The position numbers and the translations under genes were made by a program. From Cricetomys ansorgei (taxonomy: Eukaryota > Chordata > Mammalia > Rodentia > Nesomyidae): 64,000 bases of DNA. Below are positions 1 through 12,111 of this stretch, piece by piece. The stretch is from contig JAMJFZ010001816.1 in NCBI GenBank assembly GCA_026225945.1, positions 2,023,501 through 2,087,500 on the forward strand. The letters are read 5' to 3'. The first letter of the stretch is position 1; each line of letters opens with the position of its first letter. The notes below the pieces were generated by a model, which was given only the letters and a program-made list of their open reading frames with translations, was not told the origin of the DNA and did no database searches.

Positions 1-2200
1 AGATCTACAAACTATTAATTAAAGCAAAGAAACAGTATAAAGAACTATTTTATTTTTAGGATGTGGGTAAAGGATATGGTATTTGACCATGCTTTTCATA
101 CATGGGCACTGACTTAGAAATAATTATCTTCCCTATGATCCTGCATGGCTCACTGCCTAGCATCTGGCTCCAGGAGGAACAATCCCCCAGCAAAGAGCCC
201 ACTGGATATATGATGTGAATAAAATCATCCACTCTTCCAGCTCTTGCTGTCAAATGCCCTCTTGAATGATGTAGAATGCTTTTCATTGCAGAGAGTACTG
301 GCCTTTCTGTTAATGTGGTAGTTTGAGTAATAAGTTTTTTTGGGCTCGACTCATAATTGAACCAATTAACACTGCTATGCTCTTCCTTTATTTCTACTTC
401 TTTCTTGACATTCCTGACATGGTGGTTTCTCCATGTTGCCTTCCAATACAAACTCAAAATGGTAGCTGAATAAACAAAAAATATGCTTGGGTGTGTGGTG
501 TACCCCCATTAAAGAATATGCCCAACCAAGAATCACCTTTTATAGCAGGATTTATTAGCTTACTTAGCATGAGTAATTCAATATGTATCCTACAATACCT
601 TTTCATGGCAGGCTACAGTCCTTCCTTAGCCTCTTACTTTACCCTATTAGTTTCTTAAAAAGACCAGCTCAAGAAGCTACTTGAACCTGACAAGGTTCTA
701 GAATTATACAGAATACCAGAACCAACGTAGCTCAAAATAGCCTCATCCCAACACATACATGGATCCTATTTATAACCAGAATAAAGGAAGTGACATTGAC
801 ACAAAGAAAGAATCTGATTGGCGATTGTAGTCATTTGTTTTATAAGCCCATGGTCTATAATTCCTATGGTCATTGTAGTTACAAAGATGCACTCTTGTGT
901 TGTCATGCCTTCTTCTCACACCAGGCTAGATACCGTTTACTATGAAAAAAAACCAAGCAACAACAACAAAGAAAAAAAAGTCTCTGAAGACATTTCTAAG
1001 TCCCCCAGGAAGACAGAGTCACATGATCATTGCTCCATAATCCTTCTGCTTCCCCAGGATCAACAGCAAAAATGACTGTTTTCTATTCCTTCTAATGAGT
1101 GACATCTTTCTCAGCTGATGGTCCCTCAAGGCAGACTGCCATGTTGATGTCTATAGCAAAGCTATCAGTTATATCTGGGCCAAGACTGAGTGGGCCTCTT
1201 CCACCAGCAGTGCTGTTCTCAATGCTACTGCATGTTCCACTGTTGTTTCCACAGAGGAGAGTTACTGGATCTCTCCTTCCTGTGTCTATTTGCTCTTATG
1301 GTCCAGATGAACCTTTCCAGTTATTATTCATCAAGCTCTCAATCAGAGTCCCAACATTGGATCCCACCACCCAATTCTTTCCTAAATCACTGCGTTCCAT
1401 GTGAACCCCTCATTGATGTAAACTGGCAGGTTTCACTTCAGCCGTTTTAGATTTGTGCCAGACTTGCTTGAATCATAAGGTGAGTACCATTTATGATCCA
1501 GTTTTCTGTATCACTCTCTAAAGAGGCCAACTTTCCACAACACTGCTAATGTAATAGTCATAATGAAAATGCATTTCCTTATTACATAAGAGCTGCTTAT
1601 GAAATCCCAGTACATTTCTCACAGCCAGATTAAACATTTTATTGCCTTTATTTTTCATCAAGTATGCAAATTCTCTTTAGCAGGTTTCATTCTTGATTTA
1701 AAACCATTTTTCATGGAAAACTAAATCATTTACAGCCATATGTTCCCATGACAAAGCATAGTTAAGAAAAAAAAAACTCAGTGAGTTTTTATACAGAAAT
1801 GCCTCTTTGATGTTTCTTCAAGTGAAAGGAACATACTTTGTACCCACAGAGAGAGGTGCTGCGAGAAAGAACCCTTAAATGTCGATAAACATGTAATGGG
1901 AGTACTTGCCAAAGATAAAAGACCACCCCTTTCCCTTTGCAGGGAAAGGGGATGTGGTTTGATTCTCAGCAGTAAAAGTCAAAACGATGCACTCTGTGTG
2001 TTTTCTGTATGGAAGAAAAAGAGAGATTCTGTTTCAGGAAGGGGGTAGAATGAATCAATCTAGAAGTGGCAGTGTGACCCTGGGAGCTCTTGGTATTCTG
2101 CATTGACGTGTCCCACACAGTTTCTCTTCTGGGTTCAAGTAATTCAGGCAAATCTGTAGACCTGTCCATAATAGAGCAAGGACTATCCAGGGATAACACC
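1..2200. other. Unassigned AT-rich sequence
   Basis: I recognise no gene, RNA or repeat here. The longest open frame (56-457, minus, 133 codons) has no recognisable domain, and a handful of frames that long are expected by chance in 64 kb of AT-rich DNA. Heavily decayed repeats could be hidden, for example around 540-900. Confidence 0.5.
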
Positions 2201-2202
2201 CT

Positions 2203-2375
2203 ACACAATAGGCACTGTGATGCAAACGACCCATTCTTAATCAATTAAGCCTCACAACATTCTTGAAAGGCCACACTAATATTTTTATGTGTGGACAAGT
2301 AAACAAAGGTTCAGAAAGGGAAAGTAAGTTCTTGATGCCTGTAGTTAATAGGTGGCAATTCCTGGATCTCAGGTC
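2203..2375 (+). mobile_element. MIR SINE (ancient, mammal-wide)
   Basis: The order of the MIR core and 3' region is visible: a 'ggcactgtga' block, then a 'taagcctcacaacattctt' block, 'ggttcagaaagggaaagtaa' and 'ctggatctcaggtc'. These match the MIR pattern of size-of-pool, oligo-Asn-like and 'aggttaagtaacttgccc' blocks with heavy divergence. No tail or target duplication survives. Confidence 0.7.
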
Positions 2376-3081
2376 ATGGAGGCCTGAGTTCACAGCACAC
2401 ATTCTTCAGGCAAATTTATTATCCCTTTTGCTAAACATATAAATAAAATGCATAACCAGAATCACTAAGTATCCCTTATTATATTTTGACCAGTTTTCAC
2501 CTGGAATAGATATCCAACCAATCAGAAAGCAATTATCAGTCAGTAGCAATACGTATTGGCACTAAGATCACCTGCATGAGATAAGAACTCATCAGTGTCA
2601 GACTTTGAACCTTAGGACCACCATTGGTTAACTAATCTGTCATCTTGACAAGATTATTTAAGATGCCTAAGCATGTATTCCTTCTTCTAAAAATAAACAC
2701 AATAACCAGCATCTCAAACAGACCATTTTTAAGAATTAAATGGCATATAAGTACATAATATCTGCCTTTTTGTTGGAACAAATAAGATGATACTAACACT
2801 TATGGTATTGGAGTCTACCTACCAGACCACCGTGGATTTTCCTCAAACTCTTTTCACTACTTCCAAGAGCCCACCCCAGTCTCATATCAGGGTCTGGTCA
2901 TGGTGGCTTCATCATCTTTTTCTGTTTAAGAAAATGCCACTCCCATATACCCTGTCTTCCTTAGCTTGCAGCTTCCCTGATCTGGTAAGCTACCTGATAG
3001 TTTATGATAGAGTCAAAAAGCAACTAATTTTCTTCTCAATTTGGAATGATATTTTAGAATGAAAGCCTCTAAAGTAAGCTT

Positions 3082-3118
3082 TTTTGTTTTTTGTTTTTTT
3101 GGTTTTCTTTTTGTCTGT
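3082..3118. repeat. T-rich low-complexity tract
   Basis: Run of T with scattered G (ttttttg type). It could be the decayed tail of a minus-strand retroposon, but no body was recognised next to it. Confidence 0.7.
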
Positions 3119-3987
3119 GTCCTGAACAAAATTTTATTCATACACATAACCTTTTCCTGTGTTCCAAATTATTTCTTCCCTAGCTCATAAAACCAGTTTT
3201 TCCTGATAACAGATAAGAAATGCCACATAAGTCCCAGATATCATGTATTTCCTCCTTCCACACCCCCAGCACTCTGCTTTCAATCAAAATACAAAAATCT
3301 CCTGGCTTACTGTCTTCCCTACAAAGGTAGCTAGAAGACTGAGCAGTGCATTTCTTGCAAGTTTGGACTCTGAATCCGACTTCTCAGTCCCACTTGGCTC
3401 AATAGAATCTAAGGCGAAGGTATGTAAGTGCTAACAACCCATCTCACTCTGTTCTTCAGGGACCTTTACACATTTAAAAGCAATGCAGTGTATGCCCAAG
3501 GTGTGGCAGCTGAAGACAGTGTTAGGAACATAGTCAGAAAGAAAGCAATCATTGTTAAGTTCTCATCTCTTAAACATATAAGTTCCAGGACTACACGCAC
3601 CATGGAAAATGCACGCCAAATTCAAAGTTGCTAGATATGAAAATTTTACTTTGATAGACCAAGGCATTTTACTGTATCCTTTTTGTTGGGAAAGATATTC
3701 ACAGGGAGATATGGATTTCAAAATATAATCTAATGAAAATTTTGGATTTTAGAAGGGCCTAAGGACCAAGTGGAATCTAAAAAATATTCTGAAATTTCAT
3801 ATAACCAATGATCATATGATCAATCAAGATATAAGAACAGACAGAAAATTCTACAAAAGTGGAGGAGCCAGGAAATGAAAACGCACTGTAGTTTGTACTG
3901 GTGGTGAAGATGTCCTGGAAGCAGTGTGATCTTCTCGAAGGGTAAAAAGGGACTAATGTTAAAGGAGATAAATGCATGCAACAGCAA

Positions 3988-4107
3988 TTAATGAACAAAG
4001 AAGCCATGATTTTGAAAGAGAGCAAGGAGACTATACAGGTGTTTTTGGAGGGAGGAAATGGATAGGAGAAAAGATATATTATAGTGTCAAAAAATAAAAC
4101 AAAAATG
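3988..4107 (+). mobile_element. L1 3' end fragment
   Basis: Purine-rich L1 3' UTR ending is visible: 'ttttgaaagagagcaagga', then 'ggagggaggaaatggatagg', then 'gtgtcaaaaaataaaac'. The same ending, with local changes, recurs at 26.1 and 27.5 kb. Only the last ~120 bp is present, as in a severely 5'-truncated insertion. Confidence 0.6.
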
Positions 4108-4424
4108 TTTTTAAAAGCATTCTTACTAGTGAGAACTATGTTACACACTGGACAGAGCATATGGATGTGTGACAATTACAAAAGCTTATTACCCAATAGA
4201 AACAGGAAAATGTCTCTTTCTCCAAATGCCAGCATGGTGCAACCATTCGTCATTTAATATTTAGTGTCTCTGACTCTTCGATTCCTAATTTGATCTTTAA
4301 AATTCTGCATTGTCTGCCGTATGCCATCCAGAACACAGTTCTTATGCCCTAGATGGTGTCATTTCCTTAAATCACATCCTTTGTTCTGTGTCCTTCCCCA
4401 ATACTTGGCTCTTGGTTTTTAGTG

Positions 4425-4605
4425 TTAACTTGCTGGACAACCTCCAGCAAGCCACTTTCAGTCTCTGAACCACCATGACTTCATCTTGACAGTGGGAACT
4501 GGGCAAAGGCATCTGTAACTTCCTTGTTTGATCAAATGTTCTGCTAGTCTATGAATATTCAGGAGAATGTTATTAGCATAATACCAGGCTCAGAGAAAAG
4601 GGAAA
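4425..4605 (-). mobile_element. MIR SINE, antisense
   Basis: Antisense MIR pattern: 'aacctccagcaagccacttt', 'cagtctctgaaccaccatga', 'cttcatcttgacagtgggaa' (counterpart of the MIR 'cctcatctgtaaaatggg' block), then 'agcataataccaggctcag'. Strongly diverged, as expected for MIR age in rodents. Confidence 0.6.
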
Positions 4606-4789
4606 GTAATTGACATTTATTAAGAGGCTACTGTGATGCTTTGTTTTGACCTAGTAAGAAAAAAAGCCCACTTCACTTGTAGTATTTTCCAAATTGCAGG
4701 TATGGTAGGGAAGAAAAAAATAAATATAGGAGGTAAAAATGTTATAAAAGTGTTAGCTTTATAAAACCTTATTACAGGACATAAAGAAA

Positions 4790-5772
4790 TCAACCTCAAA
4801 CTGGTGGAAAACTTTCTTACTGCTGGGTGGTTTTAACTGTCACAGGAGATGGTGTACAGGCCCCATGGAAAGAAGAGACATCAATGGTCTTGTCTAGCAA
4901 GACTCTACAAGCCACAGCACCAACCTATTAGGCAAGATGTTTCCACAAGTACAATAAAGGCACACCATTATAGGAGTAAGCAAGCATTACCTGACTAGAT
5001 TCAAGGTCTTTTCCACAGGAGGGAAATCATTCCTCATACAGAAATGCTGGGCCAAAGCTGAGGAAGTAGTAGGCTGAGGATGGGGTAGAGATGGTTATTT
5101 GGCTAAATGGTCATGTTGTCAAACTGCCTTCAGTGTGCACAGATTCATGCTGCTTTCAACTCTGGCTAGAGAAGATTTGCTTTGTCTTAGGCAGTGGTTA
5201 ATGTAGAGAATCATAACTGGTCAAAATGCTAATAAGTGACTACACAATCAGCCATGAGACATGTGCATCAAATGCTCACCTCAAATGCTCAGAGAACATC
5301 ATGGAGGAGGAGGCAAAGAATGTAAAAACCAGAGACTGCGGACGAATGCTGTGAAACCTTGCCTTATGGGCATGGCATGATTGTTGAACTTAACGAGCCC
5401 ACAGGAGCTGTGATTTCCTGCATAAGATTAAGGCAGCCAAAATTCCATAAGGGATGGCTAAGGGACTCCTGAGTTCTCAACCCTTGCTGAGGAGCTATTG
5501 GAATTTGGTGACTGATCAGTGAAAGAGAGTGACTTTTCTCTGGGATTGTGACCACTGATAAATTGTCCATGCTTCAGTGCTTGGCTCTACGTCCATGCAC
5601 ATAAAGACAGCACTAATTAACTCATTAGGATATTTTTTTTAAAAAGAGGACATAAAGTTGGGAAGGGAACATGTTGAGGGTGGTAGTCTGAGTGGAGTTA
5701 GAACAGGGAAACGAGGAGGTAGATATTACAAAAATACATGGCATATATGTGTAAAATTCTCAAAAAAATCAT
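4790..5772 (+). mobile_element. Lx-type L1 3' UTR, about 1 kb
   Basis: Long match in block order to the rodent Lx-type L1 3' UTR: 'cagcaccaacctattaggca', 'tggtcatgttgtcaaactgc', 'aatgctaataagtgactaca', 'gaggaggcaaagaatgtaa', 'acaggagctgtgatttcctg', 'aggacataaagttgggaagg' and the terminal 'gtgtaaaattctcaaaaaaa'. No ORF2 sequence precedes it, so the copy is 5'-truncated within the UTR. The 68-codon minus frame inside it is a shadow. Confidence 0.8.
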
Positions 5773-6082
5773 ATTATGTAAGGGGAACAATATCAAACTA
5801 AGTTGAAAAAAATAAAAATAAAATAAAATGTTGTCTTTAAATATTGTTTACTAAATGTATGTATGTCAGTCAATAGGAAAATCACTTCAGTTATAACTGT
5901 TAACCTTACTGTTTTTATCCTTGCTTGTAATAAAACAAAAGGCACACTCTTTCTTACATAGTTCAATAAACCCATGTATAGAGGAATAGGCCTGTATGAA
6001 AGCTAGGAAGGTTCTATTTTCCAGGGGTCTATATGAAAGAAACACATTTAAGGCCTGTGTCGTCCTGATGGAATGTAGAAAG

Positions 6083-6895
6083 AATGTTAAGAATGTTGGC
6101 ACACTCCTTTAATGCCAGTATTCAGAAAGCAATGGTAGCAAACATCTTTAACCCCTAAAACAGAAGCAGAATATGAAAGTAGACATAGGAGGCAGAACTC
6201 AGAAGGAATCAGTGCAACACAAGAAATTACATCGAGATGAGTCAGTGAAGGACAGGCAAAATGACAAATCAGAGGAAGAGTTAGCAGAGTAAGGACACAC
6301 TCAACTCCCACAATAAAAAGGTAGGCTCTCAATTCAGAGCAATGAGTTACTGAGTCAGTTACAGAAGGCAACTATGAAGGAAGCAGTCAGAAGCAGTCAG
6401 ATGGGGGACAAAACATAAAGATAATGAAACGGTCTGACTGAGTAGCAGAGAGACTGACTGAAGCAGTATGGAGCAGTGAGAGTTCTAGGAGAGACACAGA
6501 GATACAGAAGCAGCTAGACAGAAGAAGCCAGTATCAGATGGGAAGAGTGAGTCAGTTTGAAGCCAAGAAGAGCAGTTCAGTCTGAGGCAGTCAGAGAATA
6601 AGACAGAGTAAGCAGGAAGTCAGAAGAGTTCAGCTGGCTAGGAAGGTCAGTTTGAACCAGAGAGCTTATAGAAGAGTTTGAACCAGAACAGTAAGTGAGT
6701 TGAATCAGCCAGCTCTAGGTTCAGAGGGGGCTGATCAGCATAGACCAGTCAGCAGTGGGACTCAGGGGAGGCTTAAGACTAGATTATATGAAGGCCGAGG
6801 CTGAACCCTTCTAGGTCTAAGATAGTATCTTAAAAAGCTTTTGAACTTGAATCAATATCTGCATACATCTGATGAATCTATGGCTACATCTGGCC
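6083..6895 (+). repeat. Composite repeat with B1-like head, copy 1
   Basis: The first ~70 bp holds two B1-like heads in tandem: 'tggcacactcctttaatgcc' and 'ggtagcaaacatctttaacc'. A ~600-bp purine-rich body of irregular AGTCAG / GTTCAG words follows. Copy 2 lies at 30.98-31.74 kb in the same orientation and shares 'gtcagtttgaagc', 'gtcagaagagttcag' and 'gaaccagaacagtaagtgag', in order. Both copies fade at a 'caat..acatct' end. I do not recognise the family. It may be an LTR or a fused SINE-derived unit. Confidence 0.6.
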
Positions 6896-7891
6896 CCCAC
6901 CTTGATTGGTAAAAGGCAAAGAAGAATAAAAAGATGACAGCTACAACCACCCATGTGTTCAATCTGCATCCCTTCTAAAGATGATTCAAATTTTCTCACG
7001 TTCTCTAACCTACCTCTTCTATTCCCTCTAGAAAGGAAAATCCTAGTCATTTGCAAGTGATCATTACATATCTGTTTTACATCACCATTTCATTAATTCT
7101 TGGGAATGGAGCATAATATAAGAGAAAGGATGGGATCTGGGAAAGAAGGAAGAGATAGAAGAGAGAAAGGAGTCAGTCCAGGACAAGCCTTGCCTCTAGT
7201 GGGTCCTGACATCACAACTCTGGGTTCACAAAGGAAATGGAGATATGATGAAGCCAGACTGTCATTAAGATGGAAGGATTCTGTTGTCTGGGAGGACTGG
7301 ACAAGGGTCTAGTTCAGAAGTATAGGCTGAGGCTCGGTGTCAATGCAGAACATGAGATGGGAAACCAGGAGCTTCTTCTTCAGTCAAAGAAAGAAATGGC
7401 AGAAGCAGAGTGGAGAAGACAGAAAATAGCCAAAGGGGCAAATACAGGTTCCTGAAACTTAATAGAGGTTATGTCTTTCCTTACAAACTGAGATTACATA
7501 TCCTCTTTCAATATTTGTCCATGGAGATTTTTATCCATCTTTCTTTTCTGATTCTGACACAACTGAAGAAATACATTTTGTACCACATGTAAACTAAAGA
7601 CACAAATCATGTTATGAATGTAAAATAAATCACTATTTAATTATTTTATTATGGAGCAAATATTTTTTTTTAAAGTGAATGCTGTTCCTTTAATATCAGT
7701 GGGATCATTTAATCCAGCTGTAATGTTGAAATGAAAATGAAAATTGTTCCGATAATATTGTTTATTTTGAGATCAGAATTATTTCCAGTTTTTGAAATAT
7801 TATTATATATTTGGAGATTCTGTACATAGACATTTTTCTGGTGAGGTCTGAAAGCCATACTAATGATGTGATGCAAATTTATAGGAAAGAG

Positions 7892-8272
7892 GTTGGTTTG
7901 AGTAAGAATGCTCCCCCCCACCCCACCCACCCCCGTCATAGGCTCATATATGTGAGTGCTTGGTCATCAGGGAACTGAACTACTTGAGAAGGATTAGGAA
8001 GTGTGGCCTTAGTAGAGTACGTGTGCCCTTGGTAGAGGAAGTGTGTCACTGGGGGAGAGGGGGAGCTTTGTGATTCCTACTGCCTGAGGATCTGGATGTA
8101 GAACTCTCAACACATCTCCAGCACCCTGTCTACCTGTGTCCTGCCATGCCTCATGCCATGACAATGGGCTAAGCCTCTGAAATTGTAAGCAAGCCCCAAT
8201 GAAATGTTTTAAAAAAAATAAGAGTTATAGTGGTTAGAGTGTGTCTTCCCAACAGTAGAATACTGACTAAGA
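7892..8272 (+). mobile_element. MT-type MaLR solo LTR
   Basis: LTR-like block order of the rodent MT family: 'taggctcatatatgtgag', 'ttgagaaggattaggaagtg', 'gaagtgtgtcactggggg', 'ctggatgtagaactctcaac', 'tgtaagcaagccccaatgaa', ending '...tactgactaaga'. An internal ~30-bp 'gtgtggccttagtagagtac' stretch is duplicated. A C-run at 7912-7935 lies near the 5' end. No internal region is attached, so this is a solo LTR. Confidence 0.7.
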
Positions 8273-8397
8273 AATGTAGCTTGATACTCTCTCCATTTAG
8301 CAAAATAATTGTAAAAGTTTCACCCCTAGGGCCTATGAGCCCCACCCCACTAGATTCTTGTCTCTATCACACTCCCTCCTTCAAGGCTCAAAGACCA

Positions 8398-8738
8398 TTG
8401 TGATAGAGAGGGAAGAACAATTGTAAGAACCAGAGGTCAGGGAGGACTAGTGTTAAAACAATGCCTTCCAGACCTGACATGAATATGGTCCTCATGAATC
8501 CACAGCAGCTGTGGTTGCCTGAACAAGGCCTACACAAGAGCAAGCCAATTATAGCTTGGATTGGGGAGGAATTCATAAATCCAAGACCCTGAGGATCTAC
8601 TAATGGCTTCTGGAAGATAGTATATCAGTTTTCTTTAATAGTATGGCCCCTTCTAAGTTCACCATGATCCAGTTGTATATGTCCCTCACAAATTAGGCTG
8701 GGTAAGCTACTTTAAAAAAGAAGATACAAAGTTAGGAG
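8398..8738 (+). mobile_element. Lx-type L1 3' UTR fragment
   Basis: Second copy of the UTR type seen at 4.8-5.8 kb: 'aagaaccagaggtcagggag', 'cctgacatgaatatggtcct', 'acagcagctgtggttgcctg', then 'aaaaaagaagatacaaagtt'. It stops exactly where the next LTR starts (8740). Confidence 0.75.
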
Positions 8739-8739
8739 G

Positions 8740-9140
8740 TGTCTTAGTTAGGGTTACTATTGCTGTGATGAAACACCATGACTAAAAGCAACCTGGTGAG
8801 AGAAAAGTGTATTTGGCTTATACTTACTTCCATATCATGGCAGATCAATGAGGACAGGAATTCAAACAGGGTAAGAACATGGAGGCAGGAGCTGATGCAG
8901 TGGCCATGGGGGTTAGGGTGCTACTTACTGGCTCCCTCTCATGGTTTGATTAGCTTGCTTTCTTATACAACCCAGGACCCCCAGCTTAGGGATGGCACCA
9001 CCCACAATGGACTGTTCCCTCCTATATCACTAATTAAGAAAATTCCTTACAGGCTTGCCTACAGCCCAATTTTTTAATTGAGATTCCTATCTGCCAGTAA
9101 CTCTGGGTTTTGTCAAATTGACATCAACCTAGCCAAGACA
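8740..9140 (-). mobile_element. ORR1-type MaLR LTR, antisense
   Basis: The plus strand starts 'tgtcttagttagggttacta' and ends 'tcaacctagccaagaca', the reversed ends of an ORR1 LTR. Between them lie 'acatggaggcaggagctgat', 'ttgattagcttgctttctta', 'gggatggcaccacccacaat' and 'aatttttta...ttgag', all ORR1 hallmarks. About 400 bp, so full LTR length. Flanking 5-mers GGAGG and GAAGG differ at one base, compatible with a decayed target duplication. Confidence 0.8.
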
Positions 9141-9539
9141 GAAGGGAACAGGAAGGTGCTCTTAGATCTGAAGCAAGTTGCAGGGAGCGATAAGAGGTAA
9201 ATGTTGACAAAATATTTTGTATTCTTTTATGAAATTCACAAAAAAATTAATGAAAATATTCTATTATGGGTAATCAAGGACAATGGTGTATCCACAAAAT
9301 TAAAAAGTATATTTATTTATTTTTCCACCTTATTTTCTTCCTGTTCTCTTCTTTCCTTGACCAGTGTTTGCCTACTGAGTAGTTTGAGACCGGTTAGGGC
9401 AGAAAGTCTTTGAAAGCAGTGATCTAAAGGTTGTTAACTTTGTACTCCCTCAAAGTTCTCAAATGCTTTTACTGACCTAGGTGAGGACATGTGAAAGTAA
9501 TATACCTGGACTATATTATCTTATTTTCTGGAAAAATGC

Positions 9540-9800
9540 CTTCATTGAATTATGATTTAATTTTATGCCCTCAGCTTTTACAAAAGGTCATTTTTGAAGA
9601 ATAGTCATTCATCCATTTGGAGAGCCATTCTGTAACTTCTGCAAAAGCCGAGTGGAAGGCTTTGAATATCATATAATCTGAAGTGCCTCGGATGAGAATT
9701 CACATGACAAGTTTCTCCTATAATTTAGTAACAAGGAAACACTTTTCTTCTCCAGTTTAAATTTGTATTCTACTTGGAAGAGGGAGGGAATTTTAAACTA
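9540..9800. other. Possible conserved non-coding element
   Basis: Unique-looking, non-repetitive sequence with retained CpGs ('gcaaaagccgagtgg', 'gtgcctcggatgag') and no open frame of note. It lies in a 1-kb gap between recognised repeats. The call rests only on sequence texture. Confidence 0.2.
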
Positions 9801-10094
9801 TATAATCCAATGCGTTCATTACTATTCAGCTGTTACAAAGTTTAAAATCAGTGGTATGCCTTATTGTTATAAGTAGTTCAAATTCTCAAAGAAGAAAATT
9901 TTCCTCTGATGTCAAGACAAACTATCATTTTGCCTTTTCTACACAATGGTCATTTCCGATCTTAAAAGCAGCCAAGTCTTATTTGCAATGGCTCCCTTTC
10001 AAATTACATCCAAAAACATAGGAATAATTGTAAGCTTCATCCCTGGAAAGTATATAAGGGTTCATTCATTTCATGTAATATTCTGCAATATACA

Positions 10095-10640
10095 CCTTCA
10101 TTGGTTGGTTTTAATGTCAACTTTCTGGAAATTAGAAGCATTGATTAGGAAGTCCCATTTCAGCAATTGTCAGATTGCCTTAATTGATATGAAAGGACCC
10201 ACCCCATACGTGGGTGTCATCTTCTAGTAGAAAACCAGACCCAAAGGGCATGGCAGAAGACAGATTATTTACCTTTAGCCGAGCGTGGCCTTCCCTCTTG
10301 CTGATGAGTTAGTTGGCTAACATTAACGATGCTGCTGATATCAGAGCTAGGGTTTCTAGACAGCCATTGTTGACTAAGGATCAGAGGCTCTCCAGGAACC
10401 CCTGTGCTTGTGGTTTCAGATTGATGCTGTTGAGGCCCCCAACCTCTTGGGCTCAGAAATAACCTGGTTTTTAGACTTCTTAGTCCGAGACAGCCATTGT
10501 AGAACTACTCATACTACAGAGGTAGGTACCTAGCTTCAAGGACCTAGAAACTACCAAGTTCTCATTACTTCTCAGGAGTGAGACAGCAGTTGTTATTATT
10601 TGAATGTAAGCTCATTTAACATATATATATATACAATTTT
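10095..10640 (+). mobile_element. Ancient MaLR LTR (MLT1-like)
   Basis: MaLR layout with strong divergence: 'ggttttaatgtcaactttct' near the start, 'gattgccttaattgatatga', 'cccaccccatacgtgggtg', 'ggcatggcagaagacagatt', repeated 'agacagccattgt' blocks, 'gctgatatcagagct', and an end at 'gaatgtaagctcatttaaca' followed by an AT run, which resembles the MLT1 'gtgagccaattcc' end. Confidence 0.55.
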
Positions 10641-10775
10641 ATCACTTTGCTCTGGAGACACTTGATTAAGAGAATGTCCCTCCTTATAGTCCATTTTTGC
10701 TTTTACCTATTTAAATTTAATACAGTATATTTGACCATACTATTAATATCTATATATGTAGTATTTAACTTTTTT

Positions 10776-10833
10776 AATACATGGAGAAGAATGAAAAATA
10801 AAACAATACATGGAGAAGAATGAAAAATAAAAC
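10776..10833. repeat. Perfect 29-bp tandem duplication
   Basis: Two identical 29-bp units abut (10776-10804 and 10805-10833), each starting 'aatacatggagaagaatga'. No mismatch between them, so the duplication is recent compared with the surrounding repeats. Confidence 0.95.
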
Positions 10834-11461
10834 AAATTAATGGATAGGTAATTTTTGTGACTGAGGTTTTATCACATTATTCTTTTTCAATTTTTCTGAA
10901 ATATCCATTTTTATTTATTTGATAAGATAAATAAATAATAAAAATAAGAGGATTTCTTTCTGTGGTATAATGACATTTTAAACAAGTATGCTAAAATAAC
11001 ATGTAAGGATAAAGATAGGAAAGAGTTTGGCTTGGTGAGGAGGCTGAGGAATAATAAGCATTATTATTCTGCCTTAGCTAGAGAGAAATCGTGACAAAAT
11101 GCGGAAGACACATGAAGCATGACTAATTTTTATTGATGAGACATCTTCCAATTCTCCCTTTCTCCCGATTTTCTCTTTGTCTTCATTTCTCCTTCCCCAA
11201 ATACAATTCCTTTGTTGAATCTCCACATTTACAGCTTCATTTCTTCTTTGTAAAATACCCTAGTATTAAAACCGATTTCAAAAGGGAATGTATTCAAATC
11301 TAAATCAAGAACACAGATAACTCAAACAGAACTTCACGGGACATGCAGAGCTAAATTTTGAATCCTCACTGGGTCATTTATCCTTGTATAGCACTAAATA
11401 TAAAAGCCTTAGCCAAATCAAGCTCATTTTATTGTTAAGACGTTACTCTTAAAATCACATA

Positions 11462-11786
11462 GGGGCGCTTGGGAGATAGCTCAGTGGGTAAAGTGCTAGC
11501 CCTGCAAGTGTAAGATCCAAAGTTCAGATACTCAGAACCCACGCAGCAGACTAACAGGCGTGTTACCCACCTGTAATCTCAGCACTCAGAGGCACAGACA
11601 GGATCCGGGCAGGTGGCTAGGTAAAGTAGCTGAAATTAGCAATCTCCAAGTTCACTGAGAGACCATGTCTCAATAAATAAAGTGGTGAGTGATCAAGGAA
11701 GAAACATGATATCAACTCTGTACCTTTATATCCATGCAGACATTCCTAAGACGGCTCCATATCCACAAGCATGCACCCTGTGCTCA

Positions 11787-11787
<1 letters not shown>
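11462..11787 (+). mobile_element. B4/RSINE1-family composite SINE
   Basis: A tRNA-derived head ('ttgggagatagctcagtggg', box B-like 'agttcagatactc') is fused to a B1-like body ('cacctgtaatctcagcactc', 'gagagaccatgtctcaataa'), followed by the (CA)n tail at 11788-11830. This is the ID/B1 fusion layout of the B4 family. A reversed relative lies at 34.12-34.35 kb. Confidence 0.7.

Positions 11788-11830
<43 letters not shown>
11788..11830. repeat. (CA)n microsatellite
   Basis: About 21 uninterrupted CA units forming the tail of the preceding SINE. Open frames through it encode only His-Thr or Val-Cys runs. Confidence 0.95.
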
Positions 11831-11833
<3 letters not shown>

Positions 11834-12111
11834 ACATACACAAATTACAGGTGGGGAAAGGAATATGAACATGAAACTTGCAGCTCCCCCAGTGTATGAG
11901 GACATATTACTGCACAAACCTGAGCAAATACCTAATGCTAGGGATCTTTAAAGAGATTAGAGAGATGAAGTCATTAGCCTTGAGCCTGGTGAGCATTGAC
12001 CATTCAGATGATTTGAGAGGGCTAAACACTTCATAGACTGTGCCAATAATTTAATAATTTATGACTTTCTTGAAAAAACTAAAGTATCTTTTCTTCTTAA
12101 TCATCTGAATA

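Noticed and set aside
56..457. 133-codon minus-strand frame as a gene
   Set aside because: No domain, no splice or promoter support. About two or three frames of this length are expected by chance in 64 kb at this composition.
3777..4175. 132-codon minus-strand frame as a gene
   Set aside because: It runs antisense through a recognised L1 3' end and AT-rich DNA.
11462..11550. Possible tRNA gene
   Set aside because: Box A/B-like words belong to a SINE head; no cloverleaf with paired acceptor stem can be formed.
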